From Salinibacterium sp. (GTDB lineage: Bacteria > Actinomycetota > Actinomycetes > Actinomycetales > Microbacteriaceae): 10,702 nt of DNA. The notes beneath the pieces were generated by a model. The model was not told the DNA's origin and ran no database searches. It saw only the letters and a list, made by a program, of their open reading frames with translations. Of the stretch, positions 1 through 5,217 are shown in pieces (positions within the stretch are counted from its first letter, which is position 1; the number at the start of each line of letters is the position of its first letter). The position numbers were made by a program, and so were the translations under genes. The stretch spans positions 1 to 10,702 of the forward strand of contig JANXTJ010000096.1 in assembly GCA_025352485.1 (NCBI GenBank), written 5' to 3'.

Positions 1-697
1 CCACCTCGTGCTCGCGACCCAACGCCCGTCGGTGGATGTGGTGACCGGCCTGATCAAGGCCAACGTGCCGTCGAGGCTCGCGTTCGCGGTGTCGAGCATG
101 ACTGACAGCCGGGTGATCCTCGACCAGCCGGGGGCCGACAAGCTTATCGGCCAGGGTGACGCGCTCTTTCTGCCAATGGGGGCATCCAAGGCCATTCGCG
201 TGCAGGGTGCCTGGGTCACCGAATCCGAGATCGCGGCGGTGGTGCAGCACGTGATCGCTCAGGCCCGGCCGGAATATCGTGCGGATGTCGCGGTTGTCAC
301 CGAGCGCAAGAACATCGACGCCGATATCGGCGATGACCTCGAACTGTTGCTCGCGGCCGCCGAACTGGTGGTCTCGACCCAGTTTGGTTCGACCTCGATG
401 CTGCAGCGCAAGCTTCGGGTCGGTTTTGCCAAGGCTGGCCGCCTGATGGACCTGATGGAATCGCGCGAGATCGTCGGCCCATCCGAAGGCTCAAAGGCTC
501 GCGACGTGCTGGTGTCGGCCGAGCAGCTGGCCGGCGTGTTGAGCCGCCTGCGTGGTGGGGATGAGCCTGCCGCCGCACCGGTCCACAGCGCACCGAGCTT
601 CATCCCCGGCGACGAGGTCGGGCAATCCCTCAGCGGGTACGATGAGGTCGAAGGCGCCTCGGATGAGGACGCCTGGAGTCTTACCGACAGAGAGTGA
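1..697 (+). CDS. ftsK: DNA translocase FtsK, C-terminal part (5' truncated)
   Basis: The gene enters from the left edge (first full codon at base 2) and ends with TGA at 695-697, so only about the last 230 residues are visible. FtsK is a membrane-anchored hexameric ATPase that pumps chromosomal DNA through the closing septum. The visible part opens inside the RecA-like motor with HLVLATQRPSVDVVTG, then IKANVPSRLAFAVSS and GADKLIGQGDALF, all typical of the FtsK/SpoIIIE motor after Walker B. A winged-helix gamma domain follows (around STQFGSTSMLQRKLRVGFAK and LMESREIVGP), which in the family reads KOPS-type polarity sequences. The last 50 residues are an acidic, low-complexity tail. The stop overlaps the next start as GTGA, pointing to translational coupling with pgsA. 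The GTG at base 8 is not the real start; it is an internal valine codon. Confidence 0.96.
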   Translation, partial: HLVLATQRPSVDVVTGLIKANVPSRLAFAVSSMTDSRVILDQPGADKLIGQGDALFLPMGASKAIRVQGAWVTESEIAAVVQHVIAQARPEYRADVAVVTERKNIDADIGDDLELLLAAAELVVSTQFGSTSMLQRKLRVGFAKAGRLMDLMESREIVGPSEGSKARDVLVSAEQLAGVLSRLRGGDEPAAAPVHSAPSFIPGDEVGQSLSGYDEVEGASDEDAWSLTDRE

Positions 698-1425
698 CGA
701 GCGTGAGTCCTGAGTCGCTCCCGGCCAAGCCCGAGTCCACGAACGACCCCGCGGCGAAGCGGGCGAGTCGTGCGCAGGCGGCGAGTGCCGTTCGGGGATC
801 GGCGGTGGATGCCGCCAATGCGATGCGCGACGGTATGCGCGGTCGCGTGGCCAGCCACGGTCACACCCCCGCCAGCAACGGCAACATTGCCAACATCATC
901 ACGGTTGCCCGCATTTTGCTCGCCCCGGTCTTCATCTGGCTGCTGCTCAGCGATGCCGGGCAGCTGGGGGTGCTGCGCTACGTCGCGGCGGGCCTGTTCA
1001 TCCTGGCCATCGCCACGGATAGCCTCGACGGCCACCTCGCGCGCCGGCAGAACCTCGTCACCGATGTCGGCATCCTGCTCGACCCGATTGCCGACAAGGT
1101 GCTCATCGGCGGCGCTTTAGTCGCGCTCTCGATCCTCGGCGAGTTGTGGTGGTGGGTCACCATCGTGATTCTCCTCCGCGAGTTCGGGATCACCATCTTC
1201 CGCTTCATTGCGCTGCGCGATCGCGTCATCCCGGCATCCATCGCCGGGAAGGTGAAGACCGTCGCGCAGGCCGTGGCTGTCGCGCTCTTCCTCGTGCCGC
1301 TGTCGAGCTTCTTGGGCGACTGGGAGCTCATCGTCAACGGGATAGTGATGGGGCTCGCCCTCGCCCTGACCGTGTACTCGGGCATCGAATACCTCGTCGC
1401 CGCCTGGCGGTTGCGCGCGTCGTGA
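694..1425 (+). CDS. pgsA: CDP-diacylglycerol--glycerol-3-phosphate 3-phosphatidyltransferase (PgsA family)
   Basis: A membrane enzyme of the CDP-alcohol phosphatidyltransferase family, 243 residues. The reaction joins CDP-diacylglycerol and glycerol-3-phosphate into phosphatidylglycerophosphate, precursor of phosphatidylglycerol and cardiolipin. The full signature Dx2DGx2ARx8Gx3Dx3D is present: D109, D112, G113, A116-R117, G126, D130, D134. Hydrophobic stretches from about residue 65 to the end fit several membrane helices. The first 60 or so residues are a polar Ala/Arg/Ser-rich extension ahead of the usual start of the fold (NIANIITVARILLAPVF). The GTG at 694 is chosen because it overlaps the ftsK stop (GTGA). 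GTG at 703 is an equally in-frame alternative with AGAGAG just upstream. Some actinobacteria carry several paralogues (pgsA2, pgsA3), so the exact substrate is inferred from family and position. Confidence 0.92.
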   Translation: MTSVSPESLPAKPESTNDPAAKRASRAQAASAVRGSAVDAANAMRDGMRGRVASHGHTPASNGNIANIITVARILLAPVFIWLLLSDAGQLGVLRYVAAGLFILAIATDSLDGHLARRQNLVTDVGILLDPIADKVLIGGALVALSILGELWWWVTIVILLREFGITIFRFIALRDRVIPASIAGKVKTVAQAVAVALFLVPLSSFLGDWELIVNGIVMGLALALTVYSGIEYLVAAWRLRAS

Positions 1426-1913
1426 CCGGTTCGGCCGGGATCGGGGCGCAGATCATCGCGACGCTCGCGGCGCGCGGTTTCACCATCGCGGTGGCCGAAT
1501 CATTGACCGGTGGCTTGCTCGTTGCCGAGCTGGTGAACACGCCGGGCGCTTCCGCCGTGCTGATCGGCGGGGTCGTTGCCTATAACACCGAGATCAAGCG
1601 CAGCGTGCTCGGCGTCGACGCCGCCCTGCTGGCGGCGCACGGCGCCGTGCATCCCGAGGTCGCGGCGCAGATGGCGGTGGGCGTGCGCACGGCCCTTGCC
1701 GTGGCCGGGACGCCCGCGCACGTCGGCATCTCGACCACCGGCGTCGCCGGCCCCAACCCGCAAAACGGTGTGCCCGCCGGGACGGTATTTCTGGGGTTCG
1801 CGATCGGCACCCGCGTCACCACAAAACGCCTCCAATTGGGGGGCACGCGCCAGGCCATCCGTGCGGCGGTCGTCTCCGAATCATTGGCAGAGTTAGAAAA
1901 GCTGCTCGGTTGA
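1422..1913 (+). CDS. cinA: CinA C-terminal family protein, nicotinamide-nucleotide amidohydrolase (PncC-like)
   Basis: A 163-residue stand-alone CinA C-terminal domain. This family includes PncC-type deamidases, which convert nicotinamide mononucleotide to nicotinate mononucleotide and so recycle NAD breakdown products in the cytosol. Visible motifs are AESLTGG (25-31, with S27 as the likely catalytic serine), VVAYNTEIK (51-59, with Y54 and K59 as conserved polar residues) and STTGVAGP (104-111). The N-terminal molybdopterin-binding-like domain of full-length CinA is absent, as is common for PncC-type proteins. GTG at 1422 overlaps the pgsA stop as GTGA and places the fold a few residues in. 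The longer reading frame back to 1146 is simply open sequence inside pgsA. A link to competence is historical for the name only. The GGAATA of the next promoter starts six bases after the stop. Confidence 0.92.
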   Translation: MTGSAGIGAQIIATLAARGFTIAVAESLTGGLLVAELVNTPGASAVLIGGVVAYNTEIKRSVLGVDAALLAAHGAVHPEVAAQMAVGVRTALAVAGTPAHVGISTTGVAGPNPQNGVPAGTVFLGFAIGTRVTTKRLQLGGTRQAIRAAVVSESLAELEKLLG

Positions 1914-2036
1914 GGCTCGGGAATACCACCCCGGTCAATCCGGTTACAGCTGATGAATTCACAAGTACCGCACAGTCATGAGTGGCTAATCTTCACGTAG
2001 GCTAGCCATACAGTCGGTCAAGAAAAGGAGGGTCTA
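1914..2036 (+). promoter_or_regulatory. clgR promoter region with an ECF (SigH/SigE-type) match
   Basis: GGAAT at 1920-1924 followed by exactly 18 bases and GTT at 1943-1945 fits the SigH/SigE-type promoter of actinobacteria (GGAA[C/T]-N18-GTT). The longer forms GGGAATA (1919-1925) and GGTTA (1942-1946) also resemble the corynebacterial version. A second, housekeeping-like -10 TAGGCT lies at 1998-2003. It has no convincing -35 and is overlapped by the perfect 8-base palindrome GGCTAGCC (2000-2007). TGGCTA (1983-1988) and TAGCCA (2003-2008) form an inverted repeat around it, possibly an operator. Stress-sigma control of clgR is known in Mycobacterium and Corynebacterium; here it is inferred from the sequence alone. 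Confidence 0.55.
2025..2032 (+). promoter_or_regulatory. Strong Shine-Dalgarno of clgR
   Basis: AAGGAGGG lies four bases before the ATG at 2037. It is the strongest ribosome-binding site in the window and fixes the clgR start. The nearby genes DUF3046, miaB and hflX have none, so clgR is a leadered mRNA among leaderless neighbours. Confidence 0.85.
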
Positions 2037-2432
2037 ATGGTTCTGGTACGTCAAGAAATCGGGGATGTTCTCCGTGACTTCCGTCTACAAAAGGGCCGCA
2101 CCCTTCGTCAGGTTGCGAGCAAAGCGAGTGTCGCGCTCGGTTATTTGAGCGAGGTGGAGCGTGGCCAAAAAGAGGCCAGTTCCGAGATTCTCGCCTACGT
2201 GGCAGACGCCCTGGAGACTCCGATCTCCGTCATCATGCGCGAGGTGGGTGACCGCCTTGCCGTCATTGAGGGTCTCAGCGCCATGAAAGACCTCAGTGCA
2301 ATGAAAGATCTCAGTGCAATGAAACACCTCAGTGCCATGAAACACCTCAGTGCAATGACGAACAGCCGCGTTCCCGACACGCTGCCCGATGAGCTTGTCG
2401 CCGAATTCGACGCCGACCTCATCAGCCGCTAA
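2037..2432 (+). CDS. clgR: XRE-family regulator, ClgR-like (Clp/Lon protease regulator)
   Basis: A 131-residue helix-turn-helix protein. Residues 8-70 form an XRE/Cro-type domain with the typical phrases RLQKGRTLRQVASKASVALG and YLSEVERGQKEASSEIL. That phrase pattern and the position between pgsA-cinA and recA match ClgR of Streptomyces, Corynebacterium and Mycobacterium (Rv2745c), a transcriptional activator of clpP1P2, clpC and lon after protein damage. Residues 80-109 are unusual: five tandem copies of the hexapeptide L-S-A-M-K-[D/H], the last degenerate (LSAMTN), encoded by an 18-base repeat. The end of the protein (DTLPDELVAEFDADLISR) lacks the terminal alanines that I recall mark Streptomyces ClgR for ClpP degradation. 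The gene is monocistronic, with its own promoter region before it and a strong terminator after it. PspA is not adjacent, unlike in M. tuberculosis. Regulator family is certain; targets are inferred from orthology. Confidence 0.88.
   Translation: MVLVRQEIGDVLRDFRLQKGRTLRQVASKASVALGYLSEVERGQKEASSEILAYVADALETPISVIMREVGDRLAVIEGLSAMKDLSAMKDLSAMKHLSAMKHLSAMTNSRVPDTLPDELVAEFDADLISR
2274..2363 (+). repeat. Five-copy 18-base in-frame tandem repeat in clgR
   Basis: Units are 2274-2291, 2292-2309, 2310-2327, 2328-2345 and 2346-2363. The consensus is CTCAGTGCAATGAAACAC, each unit encoding LSAMK[D/H]. Units differ by a few bases, partly silent (CTCAGCGCC against CTCAGTGCA). The D,D,H,H order suggests stepwise duplication. 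The fifth unit has decayed to LSAMTN. The repeat sits directly after the helix-turn-helix domain, in the linker to the C-terminus. Confidence 0.97.
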
Positions 2433-2446
2433 CCGCACATCCTCAC

Positions 2447-2480
2447 AACGCCCCGGTCATCTCGACCGGGGCGTTTTCTT
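2447..2480 (+). terminator. Intrinsic terminator after clgR
   Basis: AACGCCCCGGTC (2447-2458) and GACCGGGGCGTT (2464-2475) form a perfect 12-base-pair stem with a 5-base loop. It is followed by a T-rich run (TTTTCTTT, 2474-2481). It starts 15 bases after the clgR stop and separates clgR from DUF3046 and recA. Confidence 0.95.
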
Positions 2481-2544
2481 TGTCGTGCCGCGCTTGTGGG
2501 GGGCGTCGACGGCATTCCTGCAGGGAGCGCCCTCGTCTCACACT

Positions 2545-2557
2545 TAGGCTTGCGGGA
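2545..2557 (+). promoter_or_regulatory. Leaderless promoter of the DUF3046 gene
   Basis: The -10 hexamer TAGGCT (2545-2550) ends six bases before the ATG at 2557, which places the expected transcription start on or next to the A of the start codon. No ribosome-binding site precedes the gene, and no clear -35 is seen. The same phrase recurs before miaB. Confidence 0.6.
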
Positions 2558-2778
2558 TGCGGGTGAGCGAGTTCTGGTTGGCGGTCGCCGATGAATTCGG
2601 CGAGGCCTACGGTCGCGTCCTGACCCACGACCTCGTGCTGGGTGACGTCGGCGGTCTCACCGCGGTGCAGGGCATTGCGAAGGGCGTGCGCACTCGCGAG
2701 ATCTGGCTCGCGCTGTGCCGGGCCTGTGATGTGCCAGAGTCTCGCTGGTACGGGGTCGGCCAGCGCGAACCGAAGTAG
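2557..2778 (+). CDS. DUF3046 family protein
   Basis: A 73-residue protein of unknown function. The start MRVSEFWLAVADEFGEAYG, the central VLGDVGGLTAVQGIAKGV and the end REIWLALCRACDVPESRW match the DUF3046 pattern, a small actinobacterial family usually encoded just before recA. It has no membrane segment and no signal peptide, and is probably a compact helical cytosolic protein. Its start is set by the ATG six bases after a -10 box and by the family's usual MR-L/V-x-E-F-W opening. It lies between the clgR terminator and the SOS-controlled recA promoter, so it has its own transcription unit, though read-through into recA is possible because no T-tailed terminator follows. The conserved linkage hints at a role near recombination, but nothing in the sequence shows one. 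Confidence 0.88.
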   Translation: MRVSEFWLAVADEFGEAYGRVLTHDLVLGDVGGLTAVQGIAKGVRTREIWLALCRACDVPESRWYGVGQREPK

Positions 2779-2885
2779 TCGGCGGCGCCTGTTGCGTGTC
2801 GGTGCGGCGCGGTGCCCCGATCCGGCCGGGCCGGGCGCGGCGCCGTCAGCGGGCGCGGTCGGTGTCGACACGCGCACGGTTGTAC

Positions 2886-2901
2886 TCGAACATCTGTTCG
2901 T
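2886..2901 (+). promoter_or_regulatory. SOS box (LexA operator) of recA
   Basis: TCGAAC-ATCT-GTTCGT contains the perfect core CGAAC-N4-GTTCG of the Gram-positive/actinobacterial LexA box. It ends eight bases before the -10 hexamer TAGTCT (2909-2914), covering roughly positions -35 to -20, where LexA binding would block RNA polymerase. Induction on DNA damage follows from established LexA/RecA biology. Confidence 0.9.
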
Positions 2902-3085
2902 ATCTTGCTAGTCTCCTGACTAACGTCCTATCGAAGACGGGTTTTATCCACACCGCGTCAGTCGGTCCGCAGCAATGTCGGTCCGCGAGCGTAGCGTGGC
3001 AGATGCAACACAGCCTTTGTCGGGAGGCGACCGCCCTTGCAGCATCGGGCGGTAGCAGGCCGTCAGCCTATGGGCAGCAACCTCA

Positions 3086-3109
3086 GCGTTCGCACACCGC
3101 GTTCGCACA
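3086..3109 (+). repeat. 11-base direct repeat containing a possible ClgR site
   Basis: GCGTTCGCACA occurs at 3086-3096 and again at 3099-3109. Between and across the copies runs GTTCGC-ACACC-GCG (3088-3101), which agrees with the GTTCGC-N5-GCG motif I recall for Streptomyces ClgR. It lies about 30 bases before the recA start, downstream of the predicted SOS promoter. Function is unproven. Confidence 0.4.
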
Positions 3110-3130
3110 AACACCGGAAAGAAGCACACA

Positions 3131-4360
3131 ATGCCGTCAGCAGCAGATCGCGAAAAGTCATTAGAGACCGCACTTGCCCAGATCGACCGTCAGTTTGGCA
3201 AGGGCTCAGTCATGCGCCTCGGCAGTGACGACCGCGCTCCGGTCGAGGTGATCCCCACCGGCTCCATCGCACTAGACGTCGCGCTCGGCATCGGCGGCCT
3301 ACCCCGAGGTCGCATCGTAGAGATCTACGGGCCAGAGTCCTCCGGAAAGACCACGCTTACCCTGCACGCAATTGCCAACGCGCAGCGCGCCGGTGGAATT
3401 GCCGCCTTCATCGATGCTGAGCACGCCCTCGATCCCGAGTACGCGGCCAAGCTCGGCGTCGACATCGATGCCCTCCTCGTCTCACAGCCAGACACCGGCG
3501 AGCAGGCCCTCGAGATCGCCGACATGCTCGTGCGCTCCGGGTCCATCGACCTCATCGTCATCGACTCCGTCGCCGCCCTGGTTCCGCGGGCGGAGATCGA
3601 GGGAGAGATGGGTGATACACACGTGGGGCTTCAGGCTCGTCTGATGTCACAGGCGCTGCGCAAGCTCACCGGTGGGCTCAGCCAGACCAATACCACGATG
3701 ATCTTCATTAACCAGTTGCGGGAGAAAATCGGGGTGTTCTTCGGCAGCCCTGAGACCACGGCGGGCGGCAAGGCGCTCAAGTTTTACGCGTCGGTCCGTC
3801 TCGATATCCGCCGCATCGAGACGCTGAAAGACGGAACGGAAGCGGTGGGTAACCGCACCAGAGTCAAGGTCGTAAAAAACAAGATGGCGCCGCCCTTCAA
3901 GCAGGCGGAGTTCGACATTCTGTTCGGCATCGGCATCTCGCGGGAGGGCAGCCTCATCGACTTCGGCGTCGAACAAGAGATCGTTCGTAAGTCTGGTGCG
4001 TGGTACACCTACGAGGGCGACCAGCTCGGCCAGGGTAAGGAAAATTCGCGCAAGTTCCTGCTTGAGAACCCCAAAATCGCGCTCGAGATTGAGCAGCGAA
4101 TCATGACCAAGCTCGGCGTGGGCCCGGAAGCCAAGGCCCAGCAGGCCAAAAACGCTAAGGCCGCTCTTGAGGCCGCTGCTGCCGCTGCGGCAGCCGAAGT
4201 AAAAGCGGTGAAGACCGCGGGCAAGCAGTCCCCGCCCGTGCTGTCTACGCCCGTGCTATCTGCGCCGATACAATCCACCCCGGTATTAGCCGTCGCCACG
4301 GCAGGGGCCGCCGGGGGAGTTCCCTTCGCCGAGCAGCAGCTCAAAGCGGTCGGCGAGTAA
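3131..4360 (+). CDS. recA: Recombinase RecA
   Basis: The central recombinase: it forms ATP-dependent filaments on single-stranded DNA, performs strand exchange and triggers LexA self-cleavage. The core (residues 1-345) is complete. It has the opening REKSLETALAQIDRQFGKGS, Walker A GPESSGKT (67-74), Walker B LIVID (141-145), the L1 region EIEGEMGD (155-162), the L2 region INQLREKIGVFFGSPETTAG (193-212) and ALKFYASVRLD (215-225). No intein interrupts it. At 409 residues it is about 60 longer than typical RecA. After an Ala run (348-355) comes a degenerate pentapeptide repeat PVLST/PVLSA/PIQST/PVLAV (369-388) and an end FAEQQLKAVGE, instead of the short acidic tail known from E. coli. The start is set by GGAAAGAAG upstream and by family alignment from memory. 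It is controlled by the SOS box at 2886-2901 and followed by recX after three bases. Confidence 0.98.
   Translation: MPSAADREKSLETALAQIDRQFGKGSVMRLGSDDRAPVEVIPTGSIALDVALGIGGLPRGRIVEIYGPESSGKTTLTLHAIANAQRAGGIAAFIDAEHALDPEYAAKLGVDIDALLVSQPDTGEQALEIADMLVRSGSIDLIVIDSVAALVPRAEIEGEMGDTHVGLQARLMSQALRKLTGGLSQTNTTMIFINQLREKIGVFFGSPETTAGGKALKFYASVRLDIRRIETLKDGTEAVGNRTRVKVVKNKMAPPFKQAEFDILFGIGISREGSLIDFGVEQEIVRKSGAWYTYEGDQLGQGKENSRKFLLENPKIALEIEQRIMTKLGVGPEAKAQQAKNAKAALEAAAAAAAAEVKAVKTAGKQSPPVLSTPVLSAPIQSTPVLAVATAGAAGGVPFAEQQLKAVGE
4235..4294 (+). repeat. Degenerate 15-base repeat in the recA tail
   Basis: Four 15-base units (4235-4249, 4250-4264, 4265-4279, 4280-4294) encode PVLST, PVLSA, PIQST and PVLAV. 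The first two are nearly identical in DNA; the last two have drifted. The units lie outside the conserved RecA core, in the C-terminal extension. Confidence 0.75.
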
Positions 4361-4363
4361 GCG

Positions 4364-5167
4364 ATGGTCCCCTCTGATGCGAGCGACGCCACGCACGACG
4401 GGCATTCGCCGCAAATCGCCCCGGTGACGTACCTGTTCGGCAGTGGGCCGACGGAAGACGGCCAGGTAGAGGCAGCCCCGGCCACGACCGGGCTAGCCAC
4501 CGCGGAGCTGGCCACATCGGAGCTGGTCACCTCGGAGCTAGCCCGCTCGGAGCTGGCTGCGGCCGGGCAGGCGGCCGCTGCGATCTCGCCCCGGCATCCG
4601 GTGTTCAGGGACGAGTCTGCGCTGACTCTGGTGTGGGGGCAGAGCGATGAGACGCACGAGCCGGGCAGTATCGAACGGGGCATTAGCCGGCGGGGCGCTT
4701 TCGAGCGGGTCAGCAACGTCAGCATGTACGCGCTTGCTCGCCGCGGAATGTCTTCCCGGGAGATGCGCGACTATCTGATCGGCCGCGAATTCGACGCGGC
4801 GGCCGTCGACGAGGAGATCGAGCGCCTCGAGGGCGTCGGGCTGCTCGACGACGATTCCCTCGCCGAGACCCTTGTGCGAACCCTGCGGGATCGCAAAGGG
4901 CTGGGAAGGTCGGCTCTGACCGCCGAACTTCGGCGTCGACACGTCGACGGCGTCGCGATCGAGGAGGCCATGGGCGGTCTAGCCGACGACGAGCTGGAGC
5001 GCGCGACCGCCATTGCCATCAAGCGCGCGCCGCAGCTACGCTCCCTCGACATGGTTACCGCCAAGCGTCGACTCGGGGCATTCCTGATGCGAAAAGGGTA
5101 TTCGGGTTCCGTAATCTCCACCGCGGTGCAACGCGCCCTCGCCCCAGCGGGCCCGACCTTCCGCTGA
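4364..5167 (+). CDS. recX: Regulatory protein RecX
   Basis: A modulator that binds RecA filaments and in most species caps or dismantles them, limiting RecA activity. The C-terminal 150 residues (about 116-264) carry the three-helix RecX repeats: ALARRGMSSREMRDYLIGRE, then VDEEIERLEGVGLLDDDSLA, then RDRKGLGRSALTAELRRRHV and MVTAKRRLGAFLMRKGYSGS. With 267 residues it is longer than the usual 150-200, because about 115 low-complexity residues precede the fold. These include five pentapeptides LATAE, LATSE, LVTSE, LARSE, LAAAG (44-68). ATG at 4364, three bases after the recA stop, gives this long form, but its ribosome-binding site is weak. A shorter start cannot be excluded: M121 lies at the edge of the fold. 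Co-transcription with recA, and so SOS induction, is strongly suggested by the spacing. Confidence 0.92.
   Translation: MVPSDASDATHDGHSPQIAPVTYLFGSGPTEDGQVEAAPATTGLATAELATSELVTSELARSELAAAGQAAAAISPRHPVFRDESALTLVWGQSDETHEPGSIERGISRRGAFERVSNVSMYALARRGMSSREMRDYLIGREFDAAAVDEEIERLEGVGLLDDDSLAETLVRTLRDRKGLGRSALTAELRRRHVDGVAIEEAMGGLADDELERATAIAIKRAPQLRSLDMVTAKRRLGAFLMRKGYSGSVISTAVQRALAPAGPTFR
4493..4567 (+). repeat. 15-base in-frame tandem repeat in the recX head
   Basis: Five 15-base units start at 4493, 4508, 4523, 4538 and 4553. They read CTAGCCACCGCGGAG, CTGGCCACATCGGAG, CTGGTCACCTCGGAG, CTAGCCCGCTCGGAG and CTGGCTGCGGCCGGG. They encode an L-A-T-S-E pentapeptide with drift, the last unit being the most decayed. 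Confidence 0.85.
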
Positions 5168-5179
5168 CATCAGGGGTGC

Positions 5180-5217
5180 ATGAGACGCCGCATCCGGTCG
5201 GCTTAAGCTTGTGGGCA
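5180..5217 (+). promoter_or_regulatory. Leaderless promoter of miaB
   Basis: -35 ATGAGA (5180-5185, four of six matches to TTGACA), an 18-base spacer and -10 TAAGCT (5204-5209). The -10 ends seven bases before ATG 5217, so the transcript should begin at the start codon. This favours ATG 5217 over the in-frame GTG at 5211, which would lie upstream of the predicted transcript. Confidence 0.6.

Larger units (their letters stand above)
2779..3130 (+). promoter_or_regulatory. recA upstream region and long 5' leader
   Basis: A 352-base gap without a supported gene. Bases 2779-2875 are very G+C-rich with hairpin potential but no T tract. Next come the SOS box (2886-2901) and an extended -10, TGC-TAGTCT (2906-2914). 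These predict a transcription start near 2921 and a leader of about 210 bases. The leader holds the direct repeat GTCGGTCCGC (2961-2970 and 2977-2986), a 7-base-pair hairpin ACCGCCC/GGGCGGT (3030-3036 and 3047-3053, 10-base loop) and the 11-base direct repeat GCGTTCGCACA (3086-3096 and 3099-3109). GGAAAGAAG (3116-3124) is the likely ribosome-binding site of recA. Confidence 0.7.

Noticed and set aside
1146..1421. An upstream start for cinA inside pgsA (ATG 1146).
   Set aside because: The extra 92 codons are pgsA read in another frame, Arg/His-rich and unlike any CinA domain. GTG 1422 overlaps the pgsA stop and fits the family start.
2274..2363. The tandem repeat as a CRISPR-like array.
   Set aside because: Units are directly adjacent with no spacers, and they stay in frame within clgR.
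2779..2875. A terminator after DUF3046 in the very G+C-rich stretch.
   Set aside because: Only imperfect inverted repeats can be found, with no T tract on either side.
2443..2877. A 144-codon minus-strand frame over the clgR terminator and DUF3046.
   Set aside because: It overlaps the terminator hairpin and antisense DUF3046, and its composition is Pro/Arg/Ala-rich noise.
3017..3039. TTGTCGGGA resembling the first half of a PafBC (RecA-NDp) promoter.
   Set aside because: No TAnnnT box follows at the required eight-base distance; CCCTTG lies there instead.
3037..3228. A 63-codon TTG-started frame in the recA leader, preceded by GGGAGG (3022-3027) at good spacing and overlapping the recA start.
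   Set aside because: Its second half lies out of frame in recA, the translation looks random, and the G-rich stretch may pair with nearby C-runs. A regulatory upstream frame cannot be excluded but is not supported.
3131..4360. An intein in recA, as in some mycobacteria.
   Set aside because: The recombinase core is continuous through Walker A, L1 and L2; the extra length is all at the C-terminus.
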